Source of the DNA: Proteobacteria bacterium UBA1844
GTDB taxonomy: Bacteria > Pseudomonadota > Gammaproteobacteria > Steroidobacterales > Woeseiaceae
NCBI GenBank assembly: GCA_002338615.1
Contig: DDIS01000026.1
Span: 1-5,366, forward strand
Direction of reading: 5' to 3'
DNA: 5,366 nucleotides
Part shown: positions 1 to 5,366 of the stretch, piece by piece
How positions within the stretch are numbered: the stretch's first letter is position 1
Layout of the letters: each line of letters begins with the position of its first letter
Position numbers and translations under genes: made by a program
Notes under the pieces: generated by a model
Database searches by the model: none
Seen by the model: the letters and a program-made list of their open reading frames with translations, nothing else
What the model was told of the DNA's origin: nothing

Positions 1-16
1 GGGACGGCGCTCCTAC
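1..16 (-). repeat. Possible partial REP-like element, cut by the window edge
   Basis: Read on the minus strand, this stretch starts with GTAG (16 to 13) and continues GAGCGCCGTCCC to the edge. REP elements mobilised by RAYT transposases have a conserved GTAG-type head followed by an imperfect GC-rich palindrome, and 'GTAGGAGCG' headed copies are common in several gammaproteobacteria. The location, about 48 bases past the stop codon of the minus-strand kbp gene, suits an intergenic REP. Only half of the supposed hairpin is visible, so the second arm and the repeat's copy number cannot be judged. The rest of 17-63 shows no gene, clear hairpin or T-run. Confidence 0.3.
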
Positions 17-63
17 GGGTCGAGGCCTATGCGTCTCATCCGTCGGCAATCCCAAACGCTGTC

Positions 64-519
64 TCAATCCAGCGGAATGCGTATCTTCTGACCCGGAAAT
101 ATCTTGTCCGGATTCTCGATGATGTCTTTGTTGGCCTCAAAAATGCGCACATATTGCGACGCATTGCCATAGTAGCGTTTGGCCACGGCGCTCAATGTGT
201 CGCCCTTGGCAATGGTGTAGTACTCGATTTTCTCTTCAAGTTCCGGTGGCGCTTTCGCTGCAGGTGCGGGCACGGTCAACTTATCAGCCACCACCTTCTT
301 GACACCTTTGATATTGCCAACCATCAACACAGCACTGTCCCGGGTGGCCTGGTTGATGCAGTCACCGGAAATTGTTGCCACGCCATCGTCAAATTTGACG
401 TCAATATTCTTGATACCCGAGGTCTTCACTTCCAGGTGCTGTTTGATGTTCCTGGCGGCCTCGGCATCCGTATTGAACAACTGAGCTCCGGCATCCTTCA
501 CAAAATCAAAAAGTCCCAT
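64..519 (-). CDS. kbp: BON-LysM protein, Kbp/YgaU family (potassium-binding protein)
   Basis: A 151-residue product with the classical two-domain layout of E. coli Kbp (YgaU, 149 residues). The N-terminus MGLFDFVKDAGAQLF is nearly identical to that family's start. A BON domain spans about 22-84, with the glycines of DGVATISG (45-52) and GNIKGV (68-73). A short Ala/Pro linker (84-92) leads to a LysM domain at about 99-149, including YTIAKGDTLSAVAKRYYG and a closing PDKIFPGQKIRIP. There is no signal peptide, as in E. coli Kbp, which is a K+-binding protein induced by osmotic stress. The LysM fold implies glycan binding in other proteins, but a cytoplasmic role is usual for this family. The start at 519 is preferred over an in-frame ATG at 597: family proteins begin here and an AGGAG lies 6 bases upstream. 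It is divergent from the M48 protease gene. Identity is strong; the potassium role is by homology only. Confidence 0.93.
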   Translation of the reverse strand: MGLFDFVKDAGAQLFNTDAEAARNIKQHLEVKTSGIKNIDVKFDDGVATISGDCINQATRDSAVLMVGNIKGVKKVVADKLTVPAPAAKAPPELEEKIEYYTIAKGDTLSAVAKRYYGNASQYVRIFEANKDIIENPDKIFPGQKIRIPLD

Positions 520-525
520 GCGTAT

Positions 526-530
526 CTCCT
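526..530 (-). promoter_or_regulatory. Shine-Dalgarno site that fixes the kbp start
   Basis: AGGAG on the minus strand, 6 bases before the ATG at 519. The upstream in-frame ATG at 597 has no comparable purine box, so the additional 26 codons are probably untranslated. Confidence 0.8.
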
Positions 531-544
531 GTTGGTTTCTTGTT

Positions 545-573
545 GCAGAATTGCATTGACGCAAACCCGTTCC
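545..573 (-). promoter_or_regulatory. Candidate ECF/sigmaE-like promoter for kbp
   Basis: On the minus strand, GGAACGG (573-567) is followed after 17 bases by TCTGC (549-545). The sigmaE consensus in E. coli is GGAACTT, about 16 bases, then TCTGA or similar, so the GGAAC core and most of the -10 agree. Transcription would begin near 540, leaving a leader of roughly 20 bases that includes the AGGAG site. No convincing sigma70 pair was seen for this gene. Such short motifs occur by chance, so this is tentative. Confidence 0.25.
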
Positions 574-722
574 CGATAGCATTGCGTGGTTGTTCATGCT
601 ACTACCGGGTGAGAGAATTTAAGCCGCTTGGTGCAATATGTCCGTAAGTGTAGCAACTGGCTGCCGGGCAATCACGGTGGGTTCGCCCCGGGTACAGTAA
701 TTAAGACGGTAGGTAAAAAAAT

Positions 723-2261
723 ATGCGTAACATGTTCAAGCCAATAGCGAGTATGGCAACGGTATGTTTGCTGGCCTCTGGCTGCTCGGTGAACCCGGTA
801 ACCGGTGACCGGGAGCTGATACTCATCAGCGAACAGCAGGAACTCAAGATGGGCGAGCAGGCATATTTTGGCGCACAGCAGTCGCAAGGTGGCATTTACG
901 ATGTGGATCCGGCGCTAACGAGCTATGTCAGTGAGGTGGGTCAGCGGCTCGCGGCGGTCAGTGACCGGGACTTGCCCTACGAGTTCGTCGTTTTGAACAA
1001 TTCGGTACCGAATGCCTGGGCATTGCCCGGCGGCAAAATTGCCATCAACCGTGGGCTTTTGACCGAGCTCAATTCGGAGGCGGAGCTCGCGGCCGTGCTC
1101 GGTCACGAAATCGTGCACGCGGCTGCGCGGCATTCAGCGCAGCAACAATCCCGCGGTATGTTGTCCCAGGCGCTGGTCCTCGCTACCGCTGTGGTCGCGA
1201 GCGACAGCGACTACGGTGGGCTGGCTGTGGGCGGCGCGGGCCTTGCCGCACAACTTGCCAATGCCACTTATGGCCGCAGCGCGGAGCTCGAGTCTGACAA
1301 GTACGGCATGGAGTACATGTCGCGCGCGGGGTACGACCCGGAAGGCGCCGTTCAATTACAGGAAACCTTTGTGCGCCTTAACGATGACCGCAAGTCGGAC
1401 TGGTTAAGCGGGCTTTTTGCGAGCCATCCGCCTTCGCCGGAGCGCGTTGCTGCAAACCGGGCGACGGCGGCCAGTTTGCCGCAGGGTGGCAAGGTTGGTG
1501 CCGACGTATATCAATTGAAAATGCAGAAAACGCTCGCTGCGAAACCCGCGTATGACGCGTACGACAAAGGGCGCGAAGCGCTCGCCGACGACAAAGTGAA
1601 GGAGGCACTCAAGCTCGCAAACCAAGCGATAGAAAGCTTCCCTGCCGAAGCGAATTTCTACGCGTTGCGTGGTGATGTGCGGTTCAAGGAAAAGGACTAC
1701 AGCGCAGCTATCAAGAACTACAACAGTGCCATCGATCGGCGCGATGACTTTTTCTACTACCCCCTGCAGCGAGGACTTGCGAAGAACAGGCTCGGCGACC
1801 AGGACGGCGCGGAACAGGACCTCGAACGCAGCATCGAACTGATGCCCACGGCGCCCGCCATATACGCGCTCGGTGGTATCGCCGAAAAACGCGGCAATAT
1901 CGATACGGCAATACAACGTTACAAGGTGGTTGCAGGCGCGGGTGGTGAGTACGGGCAAGCGGCACAGGGTTCGCTTGCGCGGCTCGAGATTCCTCGCAAC
2001 CCGGCCGCGTATTTCGCGCAACGTTGCGACGCTGATTCGCGAGGAAACCTCATCGTGTCAGTGCAAAACCGTGCCGGCGTTGAAGTCAGCAACGTCGTCA
2101 TCGAGATTGACCTCACCGACAATGCGGGTCGCGTGCACCCGACCAGCCGTGAAATCAGTGGCCGTCTGGAACCCGGCCAGGTTGTACAAGTGAACACGGG
2201 TCTCGGCCCTTATAGCGGGACCGCTTGCCCGGTACGGGTTGTCTCAGCGCGACTGCCCTGA
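723..2261 (+). CDS. M48 zinc metalloprotease lipoprotein with TPR repeats, BepA-like
   Basis: A 512-residue product. The N-terminus has a lipoprotein signal (LLASGC, lipidated Cys21). Ser at +2 predicts outer-membrane sorting. The M48 domain covers about 30-250: HEIVH zinc motif with His128, Glu129 and His132, and a downstream ExxxD with Glu188 (likely third ligand) and Asp192. His235 in SHPPSPERV matches the position of the BepA histidine that can cap the zinc and hold the enzyme inactive. Four TPR units of about 34 residues follow (roughly 275-309, 310-343, 344-377, 378-411). BepA (487 residues) combines M48 and TPR parts and degrades or rescues stalled outer-membrane proteins such as LptD at the BAM complex; a similar role is inferred here. 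Differences from E. coli BepA are the lipid anchor and a further C-terminal domain (about 428-512). A start at 732 is possible, but 723 adds a basic residue to the signal. The gene converges on and overlaps DUF885. Confidence 0.92.
   Translation: MRNMFKPIASMATVCLLASGCSVNPVTGDRELILISEQQELKMGEQAYFGAQQSQGGIYDVDPALTSYVSEVGQRLAAVSDRDLPYEFVVLNNSVPNAWALPGGKIAINRGLLTELNSEAELAAVLGHEIVHAAARHSAQQQSRGMLSQALVLATAVVASDSDYGGLAVGGAGLAAQLANATYGRSAELESDKYGMEYMSRAGYDPEGAVQLQETFVRLNDDRKSDWLSGLFASHPPSPERVAANRATAASLPQGGKVGADVYQLKMQKTLAAKPAYDAYDKGREALADDKVKEALKLANQAIESFPAEANFYALRGDVRFKEKDYSAAIKNYNSAIDRRDDFFYYPLQRGLAKNRLGDQDGAEQDLERSIELMPTAPAIYALGGIAEKRGNIDTAIQRYKVVAGAGGEYGQAAQGSLARLEIPRNPAAYFAQRCDADSRGNLIVSVQNRAGVEVSNVVIEIDLTDNAGRVHPTSREISGRLEPGQVVQVNTGLGPYSGTACPVRVVSARLP
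2244..2261. other. Tail-to-tail overlap of two coding regions
   Basis: The TGA of the plus-strand protease gene is at 2259-2261. The TGA of the minus-strand DUF885 gene reads as TCA at 2244-2246. The final codons of each gene therefore lie within the other, and no room exists for a dedicated terminator between them. A perfect 8-base palindrome GAGGCCTC (2260-2267) sits at the junction but has no T-run. Confidence 0.9.
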
Positions 2262-4010
2262 GGCCTCCTCGATCCACGCATTGATGCTTGCGCCCAGCAT
2301 GGGCAGCGTGACTCCGCCATGCGCGAGTACGCGATCGTGAAATTCGCGAATATCGAAGGTATCACCCAGTGCCGCTGCGGCGTGCTTTCGCAGGCGCTGG
2401 ATTTCGAGGCTGCCAACCAGGTATGAGGTTGCCTGGCCTGGTACCGCGGCATAGCGGTCTACTTCGCCGCTGATTGCATCGAGGCCTTCGGCCGTGTGCT
2501 CGAGCATATAGTCGATCGCCTGTTGCCGCGTCCAGCCAAGTACGTGCATGCCGGGGTCCACAACCAGGCGCGCTGCCCGGTACGCTTCGTTGGAAAGCAT
2601 GCCGAGCCGCGCCAGATCACTGGAATAGAGCCCCATCTCGTCGGCCAGTCGTTCCGAGTAAAGGCCCCAGCCTTCGCCCATGCCAGCTACGTACATATAG
2701 CGCAGGACGGGCGCCAGGGATTCATTCAAAAGCGCGACAGACATCTGCAGGTGGTGGCCCGGCCAGGATTCGTGAAACGCCGTCGATTCGGTGCCCGCTT
2801 TACTGATGCCCTGCGGGTTGTAAGTGCCTACCTGGTAGATGCCGGGGCGACTGCCGTCCGCGGCACCGGCGGAGTAAAAGCCGCCGCCGGAGTCTTTCTG
2901 ATAGGCCGGCGAGGCAATGACGCGCAACTCCGCGTCCGGCACGTGGCCAAACCAGCCTGCTACGGCCTGCTGGCCGCGCAGAACGGCTGCGTTCACGTAG
3001 TCAAGCATCGCTTGCTCGCTCGCGAACGTGTATTCGGGATTGCTGCGCAATTCCTCGAACAGCGATTTCAGATCACTGGTGCCGAACGATTCCTGCGCAA
3101 TTTGCAGCATCTCGGTCTGGATGCGCGACATTTCCGAGAGTCCCGTACGGTGGATCTGCATTGGATCGGCCGGCAATGAAGACCAGAATCGTACCGAGGC
3201 AGCGTAGCAGTCGGCCCCATTCGGATTCGCGCCGACACCGATCTGCCCGCGCCCACGGTAGTCGTCCTGCAGAAAATCACGATAGGCGAGCAATGCATCG
3301 TGAACCTCGTGTGCAACGACTTGCCGGTACGCAGTCTTGAATTCCGCATCATCGCTGCGCTGCGCCGGATCGAAGAACGGCGATTCTTCGATTGGTGTGT
3401 GGATAAGCGTGTCCATCTGATCCACCACGGCGGTGACATTGCTGGTGGGAGCAAGATAGCCCGTGTCCATGCCGGTTTTGAGGTTCGCAATCTCGGTTTG
3501 CACAAAGCGTTCAATATCCCGCGCCCGTGCCAGTGCGTTTTGTTTTTCGTCAGCTGTAGCGACGGGCTGTACAGCGAGCGTTGCGATTGCCTGGGATTGC
3601 CAGCCGGTCCAGGTGGGACTCACGTTCCAGAGCGTCATCTTGCAGCTGCGCATGGCAATGATGGACTGGAGACGTTCGCGAGTGAATACGTACGTAAGTG
3701 CTTCGGGCGTACCCGCGAGCGCGGGTACATCAATGCCATCCAGTGCCACAAGCCAGGAATCGAGCTGTTCATCCCAGTGCGCCGTTGCGTTCTTGCTGTG
3801 ATCGCCGAAGCGATCCTGGGGCGCATCCGGATAGCCCACCTCGTACACTTCTTCCGGGTACTGCCGGTAATAGGCATCCACAAATGCGTTGGCAATGCTG
3901 TTGACCTGGTCGCGCGCGGCGCTGGCAGGCTCGTTCACGTCGGGTTGGGGTTCCCTGGCGCACGCTGCCAGCATTAGCGCGGCCACTATTGTCAGTAACT
4001 TGTGAGTCAT
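2244..4010 (-). CDS. DUF885 family lipoprotein, probable metallohydrolase
   Basis: A 588-residue product, the usual size for DUF885 proteins. It begins with a lipoprotein signal, MTHKLLTIVAALMLAAC, lipidated at Cys17; Ala at +2 suits outer-membrane transfer. The body is mostly helical. The family's conserved C-terminal blocks are all present: HESWPGHHLQ (413-422), EGWGLYSERLADEMG (446-460), DPGMHVLGWTRQQA (485-498) and EVDRYAAVPGQATSY (516-530). The His/Glu-rich first two blocks are arranged like the zinc sites of M32/M3-type gluzincin peptidases, so a peptidase or related hydrolase is a fair inference. No substrate can be given; the family is largely uncharacterised. The start at 4010 is chosen because it gives a clean signal peptide and has AAGG 8 bases upstream; an in-frame ATG at 4133 would add 41 residues that spoil the signal and would overlap pssA. 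It is divergent from pssA and convergent with the M48 gene. Confidence 0.9.
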   Translation of the reverse strand: MTHKLLTIVAALMLAACAREPQPDVNEPASAARDQVNSIANAFVDAYYRQYPEEVYEVGYPDAPQDRFGDHSKNATAHWDEQLDSWLVALDGIDVPALAGTPEALTYVFTRERLQSIIAMRSCKMTLWNVSPTWTGWQSQAIATLAVQPVATADEKQNALARARDIERFVQTEIANLKTGMDTGYLAPTSNVTAVVDQMDTLIHTPIEESPFFDPAQRSDDAEFKTAYRQVVAHEVHDALLAYRDFLQDDYRGRGQIGVGANPNGADCYAASVRFWSSLPADPMQIHRTGLSEMSRIQTEMLQIAQESFGTSDLKSLFEELRSNPEYTFASEQAMLDYVNAAVLRGQQAVAGWFGHVPDAELRVIASPAYQKDSGGGFYSAGAADGSRPGIYQVGTYNPQGISKAGTESTAFHESWPGHHLQMSVALLNESLAPVLRYMYVAGMGEGWGLYSERLADEMGLYSSDLARLGMLSNEAYRAARLVVDPGMHVLGWTRQQAIDYMLEHTAEGLDAISGEVDRYAAVPGQATSYLVGSLEIQRLRKHAAAALGDTFDIREFHDRVLAHGGVTLPMLGASINAWIEEASGQSR

Positions 4011-4018
4011 AGCAATAG

Positions 4019-4022
4019 CCTT
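4019..4022 (-). promoter_or_regulatory. Shine-Dalgarno site supporting the DUF885 start
   Basis: AAGG on the minus strand, 8 bases before the ATG at 4010. It supports the short form that opens with a lipoprotein signal peptide rather than the longer frames starting at 4133 or 4040-4043. Confidence 0.55.
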
Positions 4023-4053
4023 GCGATTTGAGCAGAACATCATGAAAGCATAT

Positions 4054-4084
4054 TTGACCACCTGGGAACAGCGGAGTAGATAAT
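4054..4084 (+). promoter_or_regulatory. Sigma70-type promoter for pssA
   Basis: TTGACC at 4054-4059 matches the -35 consensus at five of six bases. It is followed by TAGATAAT at 4077-4084. Read as TAGATA the spacer is 17; read as GATAAT (five of six) the spacer is 19. Transcription would begin near 4089-4092, only about 12-15 bases before the pssA ATG. It lies in the 93-base gap shared with the divergent DUF885 gene, for which no equally good promoter was found on the minus strand. Confidence 0.6.
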
Positions 4085-4103
4085 CGACTGCCGGGCGTGC
4101 AGA

Positions 4104-4886
4104 ATGGCCGTCACCACGGCAACGAACCGGCATACTTTGGTCAGCAGAATTCGCTACTCGATACCGAACGGCCTCACAGCACTCAGCTTGCTGCTCGGGC
4201 TGGCGTCGATTGTCACAATGCAGTTTGGTGATCTCGAGCTCGCGGCCTGGCTCATCGTCTGGTGTGGGTTGCTGGATACGCTGGATGGCGTAGCGGCGCG
4301 TATGCTGAACGCAACCTCAAGCTTCGGCGCAGAATTCGATTCGATGGCCGATGTGATCGCCTTCGGTGTGGCCCCTGCCATCCTGATTGTCAATGTCGGC
4401 GTGCAGGTCGGCGACATCGCTTATGACAGTGGACAATTCTGGGTGCTGTTGCTGGCGTCGGGCGTGTTCGCGCTGGCGGGCGCGATGCGGCTGGCACGTT
4501 TCAATATTGATACCGACAAACCGAAAGACGGCTGGTTCACCGGTGTTCCGATTACCGCCTGCGGAGGCGGCATTTTGTCGTCGCTGGTGCTGGTCTTGGT
4601 GCTGCACCGCGAACTCGCGGCGTCGTTGCCATTGCATCTGTATTTGCCTGTGCTCATGTTTGTACTCTCATTACTGATGATTTCGCGGATCCGCTTTCCC
4701 AAAGCGACGATTCGTAACAGCAAGCTGATTAACGTGTTTCAGATCGTCAATATCGCACTGATTTTCTATTGCGGTATCACACGATCGTACCCTGAGTACC
4801 TGCTCGGAATCGGCATCGTACTCATCGTAGGGGGCATCATTGCCGGACGAATATCGCAGCGGGATACAGCTGAACAAAGTAACTAG
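4104..4886 (+). CDS. pssA: CDP-diacylglycerol--serine O-phosphatidyltransferase (phosphatidylserine synthase)
   Basis: A 260-residue integral inner-membrane enzyme of the CDP-alcohol phosphatidyltransferase superfamily. The full catalytic signature is visible: Asp58, Asp61-Gly62, Ala65-Arg66, Gly75, Asp79 and Asp83, in the spacing DxxDGxxAR-x8-GxxxDxxxD. The context DSMADVIAFGVAPA, then RLARFNI (129-135) and FTGVP (145-149), is typical of the PssA branch rather than PgsA or cardiolipin synthase. About seven to eight hydrophobic segments are seen (about 23-38, 44-58, 88-103, 112-128, 155-168, 179-194, 209-225, 231-248). It transfers phosphatidate from CDP-diacylglycerol to serine, the first committed step to phosphatidylethanolamine. 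The family usually starts just before the IPNGLTALSLL segment, so the first roughly 18 residues are a short cytosolic tail. No Shine-Dalgarno box precedes the ATG; the leader appears very short. A related alcohol acceptor cannot be fully excluded. Confidence 0.9.
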   Translation: MAVTTATNRHTLVSRIRYSIPNGLTALSLLLGLASIVTMQFGDLELAAWLIVWCGLLDTLDGVAARMLNATSSFGAEFDSMADVIAFGVAPAILIVNVGVQVGDIAYDSGQFWVLLLASGVFALAGAMRLARFNIDTDKPKDGWFTGVPITACGGGILSSLVLVLVLHRELAASLPLHLYLPVLMFVLSLLMISRIRFPKATIRNSKLINVFQIVNIALIFYCGITRSYPEYLLGIGIVLIVGGIIAGRISQRDTAEQSN

Positions 4887-5116
4887 CCCGGGATTGACTC
4901 CTGTCCGGCTAATGTCGATGTATGCCGATATGACCCGGAAGCAACTACTAATAAGACCTTGAACGGTACCCGAGAGCAGTTGGCCGGTATTTGGACTCAT
5001 CGAAACCCTGAAAGCAAAGGGCAAGGTCGAAGAAAAGCGGGAACAAAATTTGAAACCTGGTGTTGTGAAGCGGACATCGGGTTTGCGTCGTTGACGAGAT
5101 AAACGTGGCTTAAGCG

Positions 5117-5146
5117 GGAACCTTTTACGAGGTGGTCGCATCCTGA
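5117..5146 (+). promoter_or_regulatory. Candidate ECF/sigmaE-like promoter for the edge lipoprotein gene
   Basis: GGAACCT (5117-5123), six of seven to the sigmaE -35 GGAACTT and followed by a T-run, is separated by 17 bases from TCCTGA (5141-5146), close to the -10 TCTGA with one inserted C. Transcription would start near 5153, giving a leader of about 24 bases that includes the ribosome site. No sigma70 pair of similar quality was found here. Chance occurrence remains possible. Confidence 0.35.
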
Positions 5147-5165
5147 ACAGTAACCCCCACTGACT

Positions 5166-5170
5166 GGAAG
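5166..5170 (+). promoter_or_regulatory. Shine-Dalgarno site of the edge lipoprotein gene
   Basis: GGAAG, 6 bases before the ATG at 5177. It supports a real gene here although only its first 63 codons are visible. Confidence 0.65.
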
Positions 5171-5176
5171 CCTGTA

Positions 5177-5366
5177 ATGGATACGACGAAGAAAATAATT
5201 GCGGCACTAACCTGCAGCTTTGCGCTGCTATTGGGCGCCTGCGACAACAACCACACCGAACCGGTCACCCCGACAACGCCGCCACCGGTGACACCACCAC
5301 CAGACACGCACGCCGGCGCACGCGGCGGCGGCGTCGACGGCGAAGTAATTGGCCCGGAAACGGCGA
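5177..5366 (+). CDS. Lipoprotein of unknown function, 5' part only
   Basis: The first 63 codons of an open frame that leaves the window. The N-terminus is a standard lipoprotein signal: two lysines (5-6), a hydrophobic stretch, and the lipobox LGAC with lipidated Cys22. Asp at +2 and Asn at +3 form the inner-membrane retention (Lol avoidance) signal known from enterobacteria, so this protein may stay in the inner membrane, unlike the other two lipoproteins here. A Thr/Pro-rich linker (about 27-43) precedes a glycine-rich stretch containing GGG (50-52) and then VDGEVIGPETA (53-63), which may be the start of a beta-rich domain. Such linkers usually tether an extracytoplasmic domain, but that domain lies outside the window, so no function is given. 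The frame has a good ribosome site and a possible ECF-type promoter. It is on the same strand as pssA but 290 bases away and probably transcribed separately. Confidence 0.75.
   Translation, partial: MDTTKKIIAALTCSFALLLGACDNNHTEPVTPTTPPPVTPPPDTHAGARGGGVDGEVIGPETA

Larger units (their letters stand above)
520..722. promoter_or_regulatory. Divergent control region between kbp and the M48 protease gene
   Basis: This 203-base spacer must hold the start signals for both flanking genes. On the plus strand a TACAGT at 693-698 could be a -10 element for the protease gene, but no recognisable -35 lies 16-18 bases upstream. The protease gene's ribosome site is weak: an AGG at 711-713 in GGTAGGTAAAAAAAT, 9 bases before the ATG, followed by an A-rich tract. 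No long inverted repeat or operator stands out. Confidence 0.5.
4887..5176. other. Non-coding spacer downstream of pssA
   Basis: No confident gene lies in these 290 bases. A weak imperfect hairpin, AGCCCGG pairing with CCGGCT (4885-4910 region), follows the pssA stop, but it has no T-run, so a rho-independent terminator is not supported. A purine-rich, less GC-rich tract runs over about 5007-5056. The pssA frame stays open beyond its TAG to a TAA at 5100-5102, and another plus frame is open from 4963 to 5091; neither has a start with a ribosome site. A TTGACT at 4894-4899 lacks a matching -10. Confidence 0.5.

Noticed and set aside
1..579. Long plus-strand frame open from the window edge to 579 (start codon possible at 154)
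   Set aside because: It is antisense to the clear kbp gene, has no recognisable domain or ribosome site, and its Cys/His/Arg-rich composition is typical of a shadow frame.
1404..2021. 205-codon minus-strand frame inside the M48 protease gene
   Set aside because: Antisense to the TPR region, which is plainly coding on the plus strand; Arg-rich shadow with no family resemblance.
3291..3309. HEVH at residues 234-237 of the DUF885 protein as a zinc motif
   Set aside because: The spacing is HExH, not HExxH, and it lies outside the family's conserved C-terminal blocks. The block at 413-422 is the credible site.
2496..3977. Two plus-strand frames of over 220 codons antisense to DUF885 (2496-3179 and 3300-3977)
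   Set aside because: The opposite strand carries the full set of DUF885 motifs. These frames come from the GC bias of the third codon position and have no start signals.
4885..4910. Rho-independent terminator after pssA
   Set aside because: The hairpin is imperfect, has a large loop and lacks a following T-run.
4894..4926. Promoter starting at TTGACT just after pssA
   Set aside because: No acceptable -10 at 16-18 bases; TATGCC lies 21 bases away, and the next gene is 250 bases downstream with a better candidate nearer to it.
4671..5207. 178-codon minus-strand frame across the end of pssA, the spacer and the lipoprotein start
   Set aside because: It overlaps two better supported plus-strand genes (by about 216 bases of pssA), shows no domain and has no ribosome site. 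An Arg-rich internal Met start near 5140 looked briefly plausible but is still unsupported.
1..5366. A new multi-gene system (defence, secretion or mobile element)
   Set aside because: Orientations alternate, every complete gene fits a known family, and no transposase, toxin-antitoxin pair, repeat array or phage-like gene is visible.

Overview
The window looks like ordinary chromosome from a Gram-negative bacterium, most likely a gammaproteobacterium. The grounds are a Kbp/YgaU-type BON-LysM protein, a BepA-like M48 protease with TPR repeats, a proteobacterial-type phosphatidylserine synthase, and three products with lipobox signal peptides. The DNA is moderately GC-rich throughout, which explains the long open frames antisense to the real genes. 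No genus can be assigned from the sequence alone.

Layout, left to right. Positions 1-63 hold no gene. The first 16 bases resemble one arm of a GTAG-headed REP-like element cut by the window edge. A minus-strand kbp-type gene (64-519) is divergent from a plus-strand M48 metalloprotease lipoprotein (723-2261), with a 203-base region between them. The protease gene converges on a minus-strand DUF885 lipoprotein gene (2244-4010), and the two coding ends overlap by 18 bases. DUF885 is divergent from pssA (4104-4886) across a 93-base spacer, which carries a good sigma70-type promoter facing pssA. A 290-base non-coding stretch follows. Last is the start of a third lipoprotein gene (5177 onward), cut by the right edge, with a possible ECF/sigmaE-like promoter in front of it.

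Four of the five products belong to the cell envelope: outer-membrane quality control (M48/TPR), a probable periplasmic lipoprotein hydrolase (DUF885), phospholipid synthesis (PssA) and a lipoprotein of unknown role. The kbp-type product is a small BON-LysM protein linked in E. coli to potassium sensing. Gene orientations alternate, so apart from shared divergent control regions there is no sign of one operon or of a dedicated multi-gene system. I found no mobile element, CRISPR array, tRNA or rRNA. The points most worth checking are the two ECF-like promoter candidates, the extra C-terminal domain on the protease, the very short leader of pssA, the possible vestigial coding signal at 4887-5102, and the Asp+2 inner-membrane signal of the edge lipoprotein.
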